Source: Pseudomonadales bacterium (lineage in GTDB: Bacteria; Pseudomonadota; Gammaproteobacteria; Pseudomonadales; UBA7239). From it: DNA of 64,000 bases. The stretch's first letter is position 1. Each line of letters opens with the position of its first letter. Of the stretch, positions 8,741-17,561 are shown one piece after another. Below the pieces are notes generated by a model that was not told the DNA's origin, did no database searches, and saw only the letters and a program-made list of their open reading frames with translations. The DNA is taken from contig JAWLAB010000005.1 of assembly GCA_041395665.1 (NCBI GenBank), positions 124,001-188,000 of the forward strand. The letters run 5' to 3'. The position numbers and the translations under genes are program-made.

Positions 8741-9576
8741 TTCACGACATCCATCAAAAATCGCCCACCGATATTTTTATCAAGCGGCCGATTATCGCGA
8801 TTGTTATTTCGCTGGCATTAATCGTTGTCGGTTTATACGCCGCGCATAAATTACCGGTGTTGCAGTTTCCACGCATTGAAAGTTCTTCATTAGTCGTCAC
8901 TACACCCTTTGTCGGTGCATCCGCAGAACGCGTGCAGGGTTTTATTACGGATCCGATTGAGCGCGTTGCCGCTACTGTCCCCGGTGTGGATTATGTGGAT
9001 TCCACGACGCTCGCTGGCATGAGCACGGTAACGGTTTGGCTGAAACTCAATGAAAACAGCACCGCAGCGCTCGCCGAATTAACTGCACGCTTGCAGCAAA
9101 TTCGCTATGAATTACCTGCCGGTGCAGAAGACCCTTCTATTCAAGTCAATCGCGCCGATAAACAAGGCGCTGGTTTTTATCTCGATGTACCCATTACCGG
9201 CACGCACACGCGCGCTTCCATCACCGATTATTTAACGCGCAATGTGAATCCTCGACTCGCCGCCATTCCTGGTGTGCAGCGCATCGGTTTGGAAGGTGGG
9301 CGCGCACCCGCGATGCGTATTTGGCTCGACCCTTCGCGTTTACAAGCATTCAATCTCAGTGCCAGCGATATTGATGCAGCACTGCGCGCCAACAATTTAA
9401 TCGCCACGATTGGTCGCAGTGAAAATAATGCACAGCGCATTGATTTGCTCGCCAACACCACACTAAAAACGCCAGAAGATTTTGAGCAACTCATCATCAA
9501 GGATGTTAACGGCGCACAAATTCGTTTACGCGATGTCGCCAACATTAAATTGGGTGAAGACGAAGGTGGAAAATAA
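8737..9576 (+). pseudogene. RND efflux pump (AcrB/MexB-like), N-terminal fragment of a frameshifted gene
   Basis: This frame encodes the first 279 residues of an RND pump. It has the first membrane helix (PIIAIVISLALIVVGLYAA) and porter subdomains PN1/PN2 (FPRIESSSLVVTTPFVGASAERVQGFITDPIE). It stops at GGK because of a net +1 shift at about 9566-9576. Dropping one base restores the frame into ENNARMDNRDAVYISV. It is the 5' part of one pump gene spanning 8737-11836 that is broken by about five single-base shifts. The start overlaps the adaptor stop. Either the pump is dead or the assembly has local indel errors; the sequence cannot distinguish these. Confidence 0.85.
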
Positions 9577-10281
9577 CGCGCGCATGGATAATCGCGATGC
9601 AGTTTATATCTCCGTGTGGCCGCTCCCTGGCGCCAATGAAATTGAAATTGCTGACGCACTCTACAAAGACCTCGCCGCTATTAACCCCACACTGCCCAAA
9701 GGCATGCATATCGGCATCGGTTACGACATCACGCTGTATATGCGCTCTGCATTGCGCGAAATTTTTCACACACTCGCCGAAACTGTTTTATTGGTTGGCA
9801 TTGTTGTACTGGCATTGATGGGTTCTGCTCGCACGGCACTGGTTCCGTTGGTGACGATTCCTATTTCACTGCTCGGCGCGATGGCCGCCATGTTGGCGAT
9901 GGGATTTTCCTCAACTTACTGACCGTATTAGCGATTGTTTTATCCGTTGGCTTGGTGGTGGATGATGCGATAGTCGTGGTTGAAAATGTTGCGCGACATA
10001 TGCGTGAAGGCAAAAGCCGCATCGAAGCAGCATTAGCCAGCTCGCATCAATTATTTGCGCCCATTATCGGCATGACTATTACACTTTGCAGCCGTGTACG
10101 CACCGATTGGTTTTTTATCCGGTTTAACGGGCGTGCTGTTCAAAGAATTTGCTTTTACTTTAGCCACCGCTGTTTTAATTTTGGCTTCGTGGCGCCGACT
10201 TTATCGCCCATCATGAGTGCTTATGTCTGCCCACCTCACGGACAAGAAGGGCGCATGACAAACTGTCAATCACTGGTTTGA
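9570..10281 (+). pseudogene. RND efflux pump, lesion-rich middle section
   Basis: The homologous protein here must be read by alternating between two frames. Frame 2 runs from 9570 to about 9910 (ALREIFHTLAETVLLVGIVVL). Frame 1 runs from about 9912 to 10085 (NLLTVLAIVLSVGLVVDDAIVVVENVARHM, the helix-4 motif with its proton-relay aspartates). Frame 2 runs from about 10088 to 10178 (AAVYAPIGFLSGLTGVLFKEFAF). Frame 1 continues to about 10250 (GFVAPTLSPIMSA), then frame 2 resumes. Each switch can be repaired by one base. The protein motifs stay well conserved between switches, so any loss is recent or artefactual. Confidence 0.8.
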
Positions 10282-11836
10282 GCAATTACAAGAGTGCTAC
10301 AGCCGCGCCTTACTAAAATGTTTATCGTGGCGACCGCAAGTGCTCACAGTGGCTCTTTTCTTCGCATTCTTAGTGATTCCTTTTTATTTATTTTCACAAC
10401 AAGAATTGGCACCCGTTGAAGATCAAAGCAGTATCAATGTGGTGATAGAAGCACCTCCGCAATCCTCTCTGGCTTACACCACGCGCTATATGCACGATGT
10501 GGTCAATATCTTAAATGCTCTGCCCGGTACGCGTTTTATGTGGCAAGTAGTGACACCACAAGGCGGTTTTGGTGGGCAAACTTTTGTCGATTTCAAAAAA
10601 CGCGAACACAGCGTGCAGGAATTATTACCGCGTGCTTACGGTGAGTTAGGCAAAGTGAGTGGTTTGAAAGCCTTTCCAATTTTGTATCCCGCATTGCCTA
10701 CTGCCGGTAATTTCGATATTGAGATGGTGGTGCTATCCACTGACACACCAGCACAGATGAAAGTGTATGCCGACAAAATGGTGGACTACGCCAAAAACAG
10801 CCAAAAATTTCTTTATGCAGATACCGATCTCAAAATTGATTTGCCACAAGCGGAGTTTCAACTCAACCGACAACGCATCGCTGATTTAGGCATGGATTTA
10901 GCCAGCGTCAGCAATCAATTAGGTATTTTGCTCTCGGCAAATTATGTCAATCGTTTTGATTTGAATGGCAAAGCGTACGAAGTGATACCGATGATTGCCA
11001 ACAGCGATCGTCCCGATCCACAAACTTTAATGAATTTGCAAATTCGCACGCCGCGTGGCGATCTTGTTCCACTGTCAGCTATTGCCACGCTGCAACAGCA
11101 CACCGCACCGCGCGTACTCGGAAAGTTTCAGCAAAATAATGCTTTTCGCATTTACGGCGGCGTGATGCCTGGTACTACCAAAGAACAGGCGTTATCGGCA
11201 TTAGAGTCTGCGGCAAAAGATATTCTGCCACTCAGCTATAGCGTGGATTACGCGGGTGAATCACGCCAGTTGCGTCACGAAGGTAACACTTTATTTGGTG
11301 TGTTATTGATTGCACTACTGTTTGTCTTTTTTGTGTTGGCGGTGCAATTCAACAGCTTTCGTGATCCGTTGGTGGTGCTGCTCGGTTCCGTGCCATTGGC
11401 CTTGTCTGGCGCCATGCTCATCACTTTTCTCGACTGGACCACCATCAACATTTATTCTCAAGTAGGCTTTATTACGCTGGTGGGATTGATTTCCAAAAAC
11501 GGTATTTTGATTGTCGAATTTGCCAATCACTTACAGCGCGAAGGCTGTAATAAAATCAAGGCTATTACGCAAGCGGCAACCACGCGACTGCGCCCCGTGC
11601 TGATGACCACCAGCGCAACCGTGCTCGGTCACTTCCCTTTGGTATTAGTAACGGGAGCAGGCGCAGAAGCGCGAAACAGTATTGGTATTATTTTGGTCGC
11701 CGGCATGATGATAGGCACACTCTTTACGCTGTTTGTGCTGCCTGCTGTATATATGTTGATCGCTTCTGAACACCACGAAGCCATTGAACATGACCCAATA
11801 TCTATTGGCGATGCAATTTCTAACGCTGACAGCTAA
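10262..11836 (+). pseudogene. RND efflux pump, C-terminal half
   Basis: Frame 2 is open from about 10262 (NHWFEQLQECYSRALLKC) to the stop at 11836. The usable in-frame GTG at 10340 would give a 498-residue product. The fragment holds helix 7 (VLTVALFFAFLVIPFYLF), porter domains PC1/PC2 and the membrane half with the lysine helix (FITLVGLISKNGILIVEFANHL) and the final helices. A half pump is not expected to function alone. It would be the second half of the 8737-11836 gene if the frameshifts are sequencing errors. Confidence 0.85.
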
Positions 11837-11881
11837 AATAGCTGCCTGTTTAATCCCGATACCTACTGCGAGGCTGTCACC

Positions 11882-12199
11882 ATGGATGTCATGGATCAAA
11901 TCAAAGATCAGATCGAAAAAAACCCCGTCATCCTCTACATGAAAGGCAGCCCTAACGCACCACAGTGCGGCTTTTCTGCGCGTACAGCGGAAGCCTTGAT
12001 GAACTGCGGCGCACGCTTTGCGTTTGTCGATATCTTGGCGAACCCAGAAATCCGCGCCAACTTGCCGCGCTACGGCAACTGGCCCACCTTCCCGCAGTTG
12101 TGGGTCAAAGGGGAATTGATTGGCGGCTGCGATATCGTCACAGAAATGTACGCCAAAGGCGAATTGCAGCCATTGGTTAAAGAAGCTGCTGCCGAATAA
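11882..12199 (+). CDS. grxD: monothiol glutaredoxin, Grx4/GrxD type
   Basis: A 105-residue glutaredoxin with the monothiol CGFS active site (in APQCGFSARTAEAL). It also has the WPTFPQLWVKGELIGGCDIVTEM glutathione-binding region. Such proteins bind a 2Fe-2S cluster with glutathione and work in iron-sulfur carriage and iron sensing in the cytosol. The start at 11882 gives MDVMDQIKDQ; 11891 is an in-frame alternative. A peroxiredoxin follows 26 bases later, so the pair could form a thiol/oxidant unit. Confidence 0.93.
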   Translation: MDVMDQIKDQIEKNPVILYMKGSPNAPQCGFSARTAEALMNCGARFAFVDILANPEIRANLPRYGNWPTFPQLWVKGELIGGCDIVTEMYAKGELQPLVKEAAAE

Positions 12200-12225
12200 T
12201 TCACTTCAGATTCAAGGAGGAAATA

Positions 12226-12828
12226 ATGGCTGTGCTTGTTGGCAAACCCGCGCCTGATTTTCGCTGTGCAGCGGTATTGGGCAATGGTGAGATTATGGAG
12301 GATTTTCATCTCGCCTCCGTTATCCAAAACAAGTACGCGCTGTTGTTCTTTTATCCTCTGGACTTCACTTTTGTCTGCCCATCTGAATTGATTGCACTCA
12401 ACCACCGCATGGATGAATTTATTGCGCGCGGCGTTGAAGTCATCAGCGTTTCCATCGATTCACACTTCACGCACAACGCGTGGCGCAATACCGCCATTAA
12501 CGACGGCGGCATCGGCGCTGTGCGTTACACCATGGCAGCGGACCTCACGCAGCAAATTGCGCGCGATTACGATGTGCAAACTGATGGCGGCGTTGCCTAT
12601 CGCGGTGCATTTTTGATTGATCCGCGCGGTATTGTGCGCAGCCAAATCGTCAATGACTTACCACTCGGTCGCAATATTGATGAATTGCTGCGTTTAGTTG
12701 ATGCGCTGCAATTTCATGCCGAACACGGCGAGGTTTGCCCAGCAGGCTGGCAGAAAGGCGACACGGGTATGAAAGCCAATCCCGCTGGTGTTGCGGAATA
12801 TTTAAAACAACACAGCCAAAAACTGTAA
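12226..12828 (+). CDS. typical 2-Cys peroxiredoxin (AhpC/Prx1 type)
   Basis: A 200-residue peroxiredoxin. The peroxidatic cysteine lies in DFTFVCPSE (about residue 51). The resolving cysteine lies in HGEVCPAGW (about 170). FYPLDFTFVCPSELIAL is the classical active-site loop. It reduces hydrogen peroxide and organic peroxides using thioredoxin or an AhpF-like reductase, and no such gene is adjacent. An AAGGAGG ribosome site precedes the ATG, so strong translation is likely. Confidence 0.93.
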   Translation: MAVLVGKPAPDFRCAAVLGNGEIMEDFHLASVIQNKYALLFFYPLDFTFVCPSELIALNHRMDEFIARGVEVISVSIDSHFTHNAWRNTAINDGGIGAVRYTMAADLTQQIARDYDVQTDGGVAYRGAFLIDPRGIVRSQIVNDLPLGRNIDELLRLVDALQFHAEHGEVCPAGWQKGDTGMKANPAGVAEYLKQHSQKL

Positions 12829-12896
12829 AACAGCTCGAGAAAAAATAAAGCCACGGCAATGAAGCCGACTCTGCTTTGCAAAGGATCGCTCGCTCT

Positions 12897-13643
12897 ATGC
12901 AAATTACCCTCGCCACTCTCAGCCATGAAATTCGCAACCCATTAGCTGGGCTACTATCTGTATTGCATGTCTTGCGTCGTACTACGCTGGATGAACAACA
13001 ACAAAATTTATTAGATACCGCCAGCAATGCCAGCCACACCCTACTCTCTCTGTTAGACGATGTACTGCTGCGCGCAGATTTCCAAGAAAATATTTTTCTA
13101 CCACACCCACAAGTCGTTTTATTACACGAAACCGTACAAACTTTGCTGCAACTTTTCAGCTGTCAGGCACAAGATAAAGGCATCCTACTGATCGCACATA
13201 TTTGCCCCACGCTACCCACTTCGTTTGTCAGTGATGCAGGAAAAATCCAACAAATTCTCAGCAATTTTTTGTCCAATGCTCTGCGCTTTACCGATGGCGG
13301 TATTATCAAACTGCAAGTCAGTGCTGAAAAACGACCCACCGGCAATACAGCGCTCTGCTTTCGCGTCATTGACTCTGGCGTAGGCATCTCCAGCCATGAT
13401 TTACAGCGCATCATGGAATCGAGCGTGACCACCCACAGACCACCACCGCGCCGTGGTGGAACAGGGTTAGGCTTGGCGATCAGTCATCAATTAGCACAAA
13501 CCCTAGGCGGCTCACTGCACATACACAGCGAGGAAGGACGCGGTAGCATTTTTACGCTGTCACTACCTTGGCAGGAAGCGCGTGAACCGACGAGCGTTGA
13601 CCTTCCCCTGCGCCATGCCGCTCGTATATCCTATGAGCCATGA
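12897..13643 (+). CDS. sensorless histidine kinase (HisKA-HATPase)
   Basis: A 248-residue kinase core. The H-box TLSHEIRNPLAGLL is almost at the N-terminus, with His at about residue 10 from the ATG at 12897. It is followed by an N-box (ILSNFLSNALRFTDGG), a G1 box (IDSGVGIS) and a G2 box (GGTGLGLAISHQLA). I chose 12897 because AAGGA lies about 10 bases upstream; a TTG at 12876 would add seven residues. There is no membrane segment, PAS, HAMP or receiver domain, and no response regulator gene is adjacent. Input and partner are unknown. It may act as a soluble orphan kinase. Confidence 0.85.
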   Translation: MQITLATLSHEIRNPLAGLLSVLHVLRRTTLDEQQQNLLDTASNASHTLLSLLDDVLLRADFQENIFLPHPQVVLLHETVQTLLQLFSCQAQDKGILLIAHICPTLPTSFVSDAGKIQQILSNFLSNALRFTDGGIIKLQVSAEKRPTGNTALCFRVIDSGVGISSHDLQRIMESSVTTHRPPPRRGGTGLGLAISHQLAQTLGGSLHIHSEEGRGSIFTLSLPWQEAREPTSVDLPLRHAARISYEP

Positions 13644-13676
13644 ATCACAGCGCGAGTGCGCTAACCCAAGGATGCC

Positions 13677-14681
13677 TTGAACACACACACTGGCTCTGTA
13701 AATGAAGCCCACACCTTGGTGTTGGAACCTGCCGACAACCACCGCCTGACGCGCTTGTGCGGACAACTGCACGAGCATCTCAAACAAGTTGAACAGCGCT
13801 TGCATGTGCAAATTAATGTGCGCGGTAATGTGTTTACCGTACACAGCAACGATGCCGCAGCCGTCACACGCGCCACAGCTGCTCTGCAACAACTTTATTT
13901 AGAAACCGAGAACGATCAGGATCTCACCCCAGAGAAAGTGCACCTGATTCTGCAAACGGCCAATGTTTCTGGCTTGCAGAACAACAGCGCAAAAAATATT
14001 TACGAACAATCCAGTATTCGCACACGCAAAGGCAACATCAAACCGCGCGGCGCTGCGCAGAATCACTATGTGCAATCCATCCGCAAATACGATATCAATT
14101 TTGGCATCGGCCCCGCCGGCACAGGCAAAACTTATCTCGCTGTTGCCTGCGCTGTTGAAGCCCTGCAAAGTGAAAAAGTAGAGCGCCTCTTGCTTGTGCG
14201 CCCAGCGGTAGAGGCTGGAGAAAAGCTGGGATTTCTCCCCGGCGATCTCGCGCAAAAAATTGATCCGTATCTACGCCCACTGTACGACGCACTCTATGAA
14301 ATGATCGGCTTTGAAACGGTCGGCAAATTATTAGAACGGCAAATTATTGAAATCGCGCCATTGGCCTATATGCGCGGTCGCACACTGAACAACGCTTTTA
14401 TTATTTTGGATGAAAGTCAGAACACCACTGAATCACAAATGAAAATGTTTTTAACGCGCATTGGCTTTGGCTCAACTGCCATCATCACCGGCGATGCCAC
14501 ACAGATTGATTTGCCGCGCGGCACAAAATCAGGCCTGTTGCATGCCAATGAAATTTTGCGCGATGTAGAAGGCATCAGTTTTACTCGTTTCACTTCACAG
14601 GATGTTGTGCGCCACCCACTCGTACAACGAATCGTCGATGCCTACGACCGCTACGAAAGCGTCCAGCGCCCTATTGTTTGA
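13677..14681 (+). CDS. ybeZ: PhoH-family ATPase (YbeZ)
   Basis: A 334-residue PhoH-like protein. It has an N-terminal KH-like region (about 15-90), then the PhoH ATPase with Walker A GPAGTGKTYLA (about 142-152), FIILDESQNTT as Walker B and GDATQIDLPRG. It starts at a TTG (13677) behind AAGGA, because the nearby ATG at 13672 stops after two codons. PhoH/YbeZ acts with the rRNA endonuclease YbeY in RNA and ribosome metabolism. ybeY starts 7 bases downstream. Confidence 0.9.
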   Translation: MNTHTGSVNEAHTLVLEPADNHRLTRLCGQLHEHLKQVEQRLHVQINVRGNVFTVHSNDAAAVTRATAALQQLYLETENDQDLTPEKVHLILQTANVSGLQNNSAKNIYEQSSIRTRKGNIKPRGAAQNHYVQSIRKYDINFGIGPAGTGKTYLAVACAVEALQSEKVERLLLVRPAVEAGEKLGFLPGDLAQKIDPYLRPLYDALYEMIGFETVGKLLERQIIEIAPLAYMRGRTLNNAFIILDESQNTTESQMKMFLTRIGFGSTAIITGDATQIDLPRGTKSGLLHANEILRDVEGISFTRFTSQDVVRHPLVQRIVDAYDRYESVQRPIV

Positions 14682-14688
14682 TACCGCC

Positions 14689-15165
14689 ATGAGTTCTGTC
14701 GACACCACCATACAAGTGTTGATTGATAACACTTGTGATACAGCATCTATCCCCAGCGAGGAGCAGTTCTCACAGTGGATTCATGCCGCGTTGCAAGGTT
14801 TGCGCACGCGCGCCGAAGTGTCTATTGGCATCGTCGATGAACAAGAAAGTGCCGTACTGAATAATCAATATCGCGGCAAAGATTACGCCACCAATGTGCT
14901 GTCTTTCCCCAGTGATCTACCAGAAGATTTTGAGCCGCCGCTGCTGGGTGATTTAGCGATTTGCGCAGCAGTGGTTGAACGCGAGGCACAAACGCAAAAA
15001 AAACCGTTACAAGCGCACTGGGCACACATGGTGATACACGGCTGCTTGCATTTACTGGGTTTTGACCACATAGACGATGAAGAAGCTGAACAAATGGAAG
15101 CGCGAGAAATTGCCATCTTGCATAGCTTAGGTTTTGCAAACCCGTACGAAACTGATCTTGATTAA
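14689..15165 (+). CDS. ybeY: endoribonuclease YbeY
   Basis: A 158-residue metal-dependent RNase for 16S rRNA 3' maturation and ribosome quality control. The zinc-binding HGCLHLLGFDH motif lies at about residues 115-125. VLSFPSDLP is the conserved upstream segment. The start at 14689 gives MSSVDTTIQ and removes an upstream frame that overlaps phoH. It is the second gene of phoH-ybeY-corC-lnt, a strongly conserved gammaproteobacterial order. Confidence 0.94.
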   Translation: MSSVDTTIQVLIDNTCDTASIPSEEQFSQWIHAALQGLRTRAEVSIGIVDEQESAVLNNQYRGKDYATNVLSFPSDLPEDFEPPLLGDLAICAAVVEREAQTQKKPLQAHWAHMVIHGCLHLLGFDHIDDEEAEQMEAREIAILHSLGFANPYETDLD

Positions 15166-15197
15166 AAACACGGAACACAGGAAAGAGCACCGCATCC

Positions 15198-16052
15198 ATG
15201 AGTGATGAAAATAACGAACCCACGGAAAAATCTTGGCTTGATCGTTTCATGAAAGCAATAGGCCTTTCATTGCGCGACAGCAATGACTTGCTAGAAATTC
15301 TCGATGACGCCCACAAGCAAAAGCTGCTGGATGACGAAATGTTTTCCATCATGGAAAACGCGTTAAAAATTCGAGGAAAAACTGTCGGCGATATCATGGT
15401 ACCGCGCCGACAAATGGTGACGCTAAAAGCAGATAGCTCACTGGAAACACTGCTCACAGCCATCATTGAATCAGAGCACTCGCGCTTCCCTGTGTTGGGA
15501 GAAACACCCGATCATATCGTCGGCATTCTATTAGCCAAAAAACTGCTACCTCTGCTACTGAAAGACAAAGAATCTTTCAATATTCACGATCATTTACACA
15601 ATGCTAATGTTGTCCCAGAAACCAAACGCATCAGTGAATTGCTGCGAGACTTTCGCCAGAATCGCTATCACATGGGTATCGTGGTCGATGAATACGGCAA
15701 TGTTGCTGGATTAGTCACCATTGAAGATGTATTGGAAGAAATTGTTGGCAACATAGAGGACGAAACAGATACAGAAGAAGACGAGCGTTTCATTCGCCCG
15801 CTGTCAGGGCAAGATTATTTAGTCAAAGCGCTAACACCTATCGAAGATTTCAACGCAGCTTTTGGCTCCACCTTATCTGATGCAGAGTTTGACACCATGG
15901 GTGGTCTAATTATGCATGCCTTTGGTCATTTGCCGCGACGCAATGAAAGCACCACTATTCAAGGCTTTAATTTTCGCGTGCTCAATGCCGACAAGCGCCA
16001 AATACATATGCTGCGCGTCACTTTACCCACCAACAATACCGACGCAGAATAG
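15198..16052 (+). CDS. corC: CorC/YbeX CBS-domain protein
   Basis: A 284-residue cytosolic protein with two CBS domains (about 65-120 and 130-190; VGDIMVPRRQMVTL and GIVVDEYGNVAGLVTIEDVLEEIVG). A C-terminal CorC/HlyC domain follows (EDFNAAFGSTLSDAEFDTMGGLI). In the phoH-ybeY cluster this is YbeX/CorC, linked to magnesium/cobalt efflux and ribosome metabolism. It lacks the membrane DUF21 domain of longer CorB-type proteins. It is followed at once by lnt. Confidence 0.93.
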   Translation: MSDENNEPTEKSWLDRFMKAIGLSLRDSNDLLEILDDAHKQKLLDDEMFSIMENALKIRGKTVGDIMVPRRQMVTLKADSSLETLLTAIIESEHSRFPVLGETPDHIVGILLAKKLLPLLLKDKESFNIHDHLHNANVVPETKRISELLRDFRQNRYHMGIVVDEYGNVAGLVTIEDVLEEIVGNIEDETDTEEDERFIRPLSGQDYLVKALTPIEDFNAAFGSTLSDAEFDTMGGLIMHAFGHLPRRNESTTIQGFNFRVLNADKRQIHMLRVTLPTNNTDAE

Positions 16053-16058
16053 TTTTTG

Positions 16059-17561
16059 ATGAGCCAATTTTTTGCAAAAAAATGGGGCGACTTCGCCGCG
16101 CTCCTCGCAGGTGCATTACTGCCTTTAGCGTTAGCGCCCTTTGATTGGCGGTGGTTTGCACCGCTACCGCTGCTCGCTTATCTGATGCTAACTTCAAATA
16201 TCTCAAGCAAGCGCCGCTACTGGCGCAGTTTTTTGTTTGGGCTGGGGATGTACGGCACTGGCGCATCGTGGATTTATGTCAGCGTACACGATTACGGTCC
16301 AGCACCCGCACCATTAGCCGCCAGTTTAATTTTTCTTTTTTCTTGTGGCATGGCGCTGCTTTTTCTTATTCCCATGTGGAGCTGGCATCGTTTTTTTCAA
16401 GATAAAAAATGGGGTATTACACTGGGTTTCCCCGCCATCTGGATGCTCAATGAGTGGTTTCGCACATGGATTTTTACCGGGTTTCCTTGGCTTTTTATTG
16501 GCTACAGCCAAACTGAAACTTTTATCGGCAACTGGGCGCCTGTAACCGGCGTTTACGGCATCAGCTTTTTGTTAGCGTTCTTTGCTGCAACAATTTTTGA
16601 GAGCTTGCAGCAACATCGTTGCAGTAAGTCATTGCTCGCTGCGATTACACTACTCTGCGCAGGCAGTGCGCTACTGGGAATAAAACAATGGACGCATCCT
16701 ACCAACACAACGCAATCTTTTGCTTTGATACAGGGCAATGTGCCGCAACAACTGAAATGGAAACCGGAGCAGCGCGAAGCGATACGCACACTGTATTGGG
16801 ATGCCAGCGTGCCGCTGTGGCAGAAAAACTCTCTAGTGATTTGGCCGGAAGCCGCAATTCCTGAACTGTACACAGCTGATCACCCATTTTTTCTACGCGT
16901 TGAAAAACAACTCGCGCAAAATGGCGGCGCATTAATCACTGGTGTACCGACATTGCATTACGATGCGGATGACACACCGTATTTTCACAACAGTATGATT
17001 GGCTTAGGCGAAGCAAGCGGCATCTACAACAAACAGCGTTTAGTGCCTTTTGGTGAATATGTGCCGCTAGAACGCTGGTTAAAAAAATTGCTCGATTTTT
17101 TCAAAATGCCGATATCCGATTTTCGCGTCGGTAGTGACGAGCAATTCAATATCAATAGCGGCTTGCTGACAGTCGCTTCCAGCATTTGCTATGAAGTGGC
17201 CTACCCCAAATTAGTCGCATCGCAAGCAAAAGACGCCGACTTTTTACTGACGGTCAGCAATGACACTTGGTTCGGCAACTCCATCGGCCCACACCAACAT
17301 TTACAAATGGCACAGATGCGGGCGCGTGAAAATGCACGAGAAATGTTGCGCGCTACCAGCAACGGCATCTCTGCGCACATCAATGAACAAGGAAAGTTAT
17401 TGGCGCGTTCACCACAATTTGAGCGCTTCGTTATGCAAGGCACAGTACAAGCACGACAAGGACACACGCCCTACCAACTGCTAGGCAACTGGCCAATGCT
17501 GCTGATTTGTTGGGCGCTGTTGCTGCTGGTGTGGTTTAAGCCATCACAGCCGCGCCATTAG
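16059..17561 (+). CDS. lnt: apolipoprotein N-acyltransferase
   Basis: A 500-residue enzyme of the inner membrane. About six N-terminal membrane helices (15-200) lead to a nitrilase-like domain with the Glu-Lys-Cys triad: Glu in VIWPEAAIPE, Lys in IYNKQRLVPFGEY and Cys in SSICYEVAYP, at about residue 377. A C-terminal helix closes the protein. It N-acylates lipoprotein cysteines as the last maturation step. The ATG at 16059 follows a TTG in the same frame. The 3' end overlaps the convergent pepN by 26 bases. Confidence 0.94.
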   Translation: MSQFFAKKWGDFAALLAGALLPLALAPFDWRWFAPLPLLAYLMLTSNISSKRRYWRSFLFGLGMYGTGASWIYVSVHDYGPAPAPLAASLIFLFSCGMALLFLIPMWSWHRFFQDKKWGITLGFPAIWMLNEWFRTWIFTGFPWLFIGYSQTETFIGNWAPVTGVYGISFLLAFFAATIFESLQQHRCSKSLLAAITLLCAGSALLGIKQWTHPTNTTQSFALIQGNVPQQLKWKPEQREAIRTLYWDASVPLWQKNSLVIWPEAAIPELYTADHPFFLRVEKQLAQNGGALITGVPTLHYDADDTPYFHNSMIGLGEASGIYNKQRLVPFGEYVPLERWLKKLLDFFKMPISDFRVGSDEQFNINSGLLTVASSICYEVAYPKLVASQAKDADFLLTVSNDTWFGNSIGPHQHLQMAQMRARENAREMLRATSNGISAHINEQGKLLARSPQFERFVMQGTVQARQGHTPYQLLGNWPMLLICWALLLLVWFKPSQPRH

